Shown here one piece after another: positions 14,094-15,223 of a DNA stretch of 15,223 nt (position 1 is the stretch's first letter; each line of letters opens with the position of its first letter). Made by a program: the position numbers and the translations under genes. The stretch is from Deltaproteobacteria bacterium (lineage in GTDB: Bacteria; Desulfobacterota; Syntrophia; Syntrophales; Smithellaceae), in the NCBI GenBank assembly GCA_011046295.1, contig DSAV01000070.1, positions 1 through 15,223 of the forward strand, in the 5' to 3' direction. Under the pieces are notes generated by a model. That model was given only the letters and a program-made list of their open reading frames with translations. It searched no databases and had not been told where the DNA came from.

Positions 14094-15223
14094 ATGAACG
14101 GCTTTGACTTGATGATTACCGGCGAACCGAAAATAAAAGTTGCTCTTCTGCAGGATGTCGAAACAGCGGAGATAAATCTTGACGGCGATTATCTTCTCGG
14201 CAACGGGTGCATTTTGGGCGAAAACCTTACCGCTGAAATCTCCGGAGGATATATTTGTCTGAAAAATCAATCCGCCGGACAAATCACCAAACAAAAGGAA
14301 ATACTGCTGACCGGGGAAAAGCAATCCGCGTTCACTTTGCCCCGGGTGAAAATCGGCATCAACTTTCACTGGCAGCAAAATCAAAGACAGACTTTCCGCG
14401 GCGACATACTTCTATCCGCGGTTGAAAAAGCCTCTTTAAATCTCATCAATATTATTTCGCTTGAAGATTACCTGGCTTCGGTGATTTCTTCGGAAATGTC
14501 CGCGGAAGCTCCGCCGGAATTTTTAAAGGCGCAGGCCGTTACCGCCCGCAGTTGGCTTGTGGCGATGCTCGAAAAAAAGAAGGCCGCGAAACCACCGCGC
14601 AAAACAAAAAACGAAAATGAAATAATCACCTGGCAGGACGTTAACGATCACGAAGGGTTCGACGTCTGCGCCGATGATCACTGCCAGCGCTATCAGGGAA
14701 TAACAAAAATAATATCTGATAACGTGAAAACAGCTATCGAAGAAACGCGGGGAATGTTTCTGGTGATCTCTGATAAAATCTGTGACGCGCGTTATTACAA
14801 ATGCTGCGGAGGGCTGACGGAAATTTTTTCCACCGCGTGGGAGAATATATTGCCGCCGTATCTGAAAAGCGTCACTTGCGATAAAATATCCCGTGAACCA
14901 ATAAGCTCGGAAAAAGAAGCGCGCGAATGGCTCAACACAAATCCTCCCGCTTACTGCAACACGCAGGACAATGAATTAATGGAAAAGATACTGCCTTCTT
15001 TCGACCGTAAGATCTCTGATTTTTACCGCTGGAAAGTGATTTATACGCGCCGGGAACTGGAAGAAATAATTAAGGCCAAATCGGGTATTGATTTCGGCGA
15101 GCTGCAAAATATTAAACCGCTGGCGCGCGGACATTCCGGAAGAATCTACAAATTAAAACTTGAAGGTTCGAAAAAAACAATAACTGTCGGCAAGGAACTG
15201 GAAATCCGCCGCTGGTTATCGCC
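14094..15223 (+). CDS. SpoIID/LytB-domain protein, C-terminus cut by the window edge
   Basis: 376 codons are visible, open to the right edge. After IKVALLQD (14-21) and a beta-rich N-terminal part, the SpoIID core appears: INIISLEDYLASVISSEMSA (118-137, with the Glu of the SEM motif at 134) and PEFLKAQAVTARSWLVAM (141-158). Further on are DVCADDHCQRYQGIT (190-204), ETRGMFLV and ARYYKCCGGLTE. SpoIID is a lytic transglycosylase acting on denuded peptidoglycan in endospore formers, while LytB is an amidase enhancer. Homologues in non-sporulating Gram-negatives are mostly uncharacterised. No signal peptide or membrane helix is visible, and at least seven cysteines occur, so its location is uncertain. 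Start choice: ATG 14094 is the first after an in-frame stop; ATG 14112 is possible. Neither has a good ribosome binding site. Confidence 0.85.
   Translation, partial: MNGFDLMITGEPKIKVALLQDVETAEINLDGDYLLGNGCILGENLTAEISGGYICLKNQSAGQITKQKEILLTGEKQSAFTLPRVKIGINFHWQQNQRQTFRGDILLSAVEKASLNLINIISLEDYLASVISSEMSAEAPPEFLKAQAVTARSWLVAMLEKKKAAKPPRKTKNENEIITWQDVNDHEGFDVCADDHCQRYQGITKIISDNVKTAIEETRGMFLVISDKICDARYYKCCGGLTEIFSTAWENILPPYLKSVTCDKISREPISSEKEAREWLNTNPPAYCNTQDNELMEKILPSFDRKISDFYRWKVIYTRRELEEIIKAKSGIDFGELQNIKPLARGHSGRIYKLKLEGSKKTITVGKELEIRRWLS

Noticed and set aside
14013..14384. 123-codon minus-strand open frame
   Set aside because: It overlaps the start of the SpoIID-domain gene on the opposite strand, has no ribosome binding site or domain, and would cover the likely promoter.

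Overview
The window looks like chromosomal DNA of a Gram-negative bacterium with about balanced base composition, most likely a member of the Desulfobacterota (former Deltaproteobacteria), possibly near Syntrophales. This placement is inferred from the T2SS gene set and order (a GspN of the short AsmA-like type, an ExeA-like ATPase and a TPR protein beside the secretin) and from the MinD-like / RodZ-HTH pair. I could not test it by any search.

Positions 1-11333, all on the minus strand, hold a nearly complete type II secretion system (T2SS) operon. In transcription order it reads gspF, gspG, gspH, gspI, gspJ, gspK, gspL, gspM, gspN, gspC, an ExeA/GspA-like AAA ATPase, a GspB-like membrane protein with TPR repeats, and gspD, which runs off the left edge. 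Most junctions overlap by 1-4 nt or are separated by 1-35 nt, and gspG/gspH overlap by about 32 nt, so one polycistronic message is likely. The genes encode the inner-membrane platform (F, L, M, C), the pseudopilus (G major; H, I, J, K minor), the secretin (D) and a probable secretin-assembly module (ATPase plus TPR protein). The cytoplasmic motor gspE and the prepilin peptidase gspO are not in the window; gspE may lie just beyond gspD.

Positions 11334-11563 are a 230-nt spacer upstream of gspF, probably holding its promoter and possibly a weak terminator of the preceding operon.

Positions 11564-13957, minus strand, form a second compact cluster: a MinD/FlhG-like ATPase, a cytoplasmic protein joining a J-like domain that lacks HPD to a RodZ-type HTH, and an exported metallo-beta-lactamase-fold hydrolase. 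The first two look like a positioning or regulatory pair. The third may simply be co-transcribed.

From 14094 to the right edge, plus strand, a SpoIID/LytB-domain protein is transcribed divergently from the MinD-like gene across a 136-nt spacer. That spacer contains a reasonable sigma-70-type promoter. No RNA genes, CRISPR arrays, insertion sequences or integration sites were seen.
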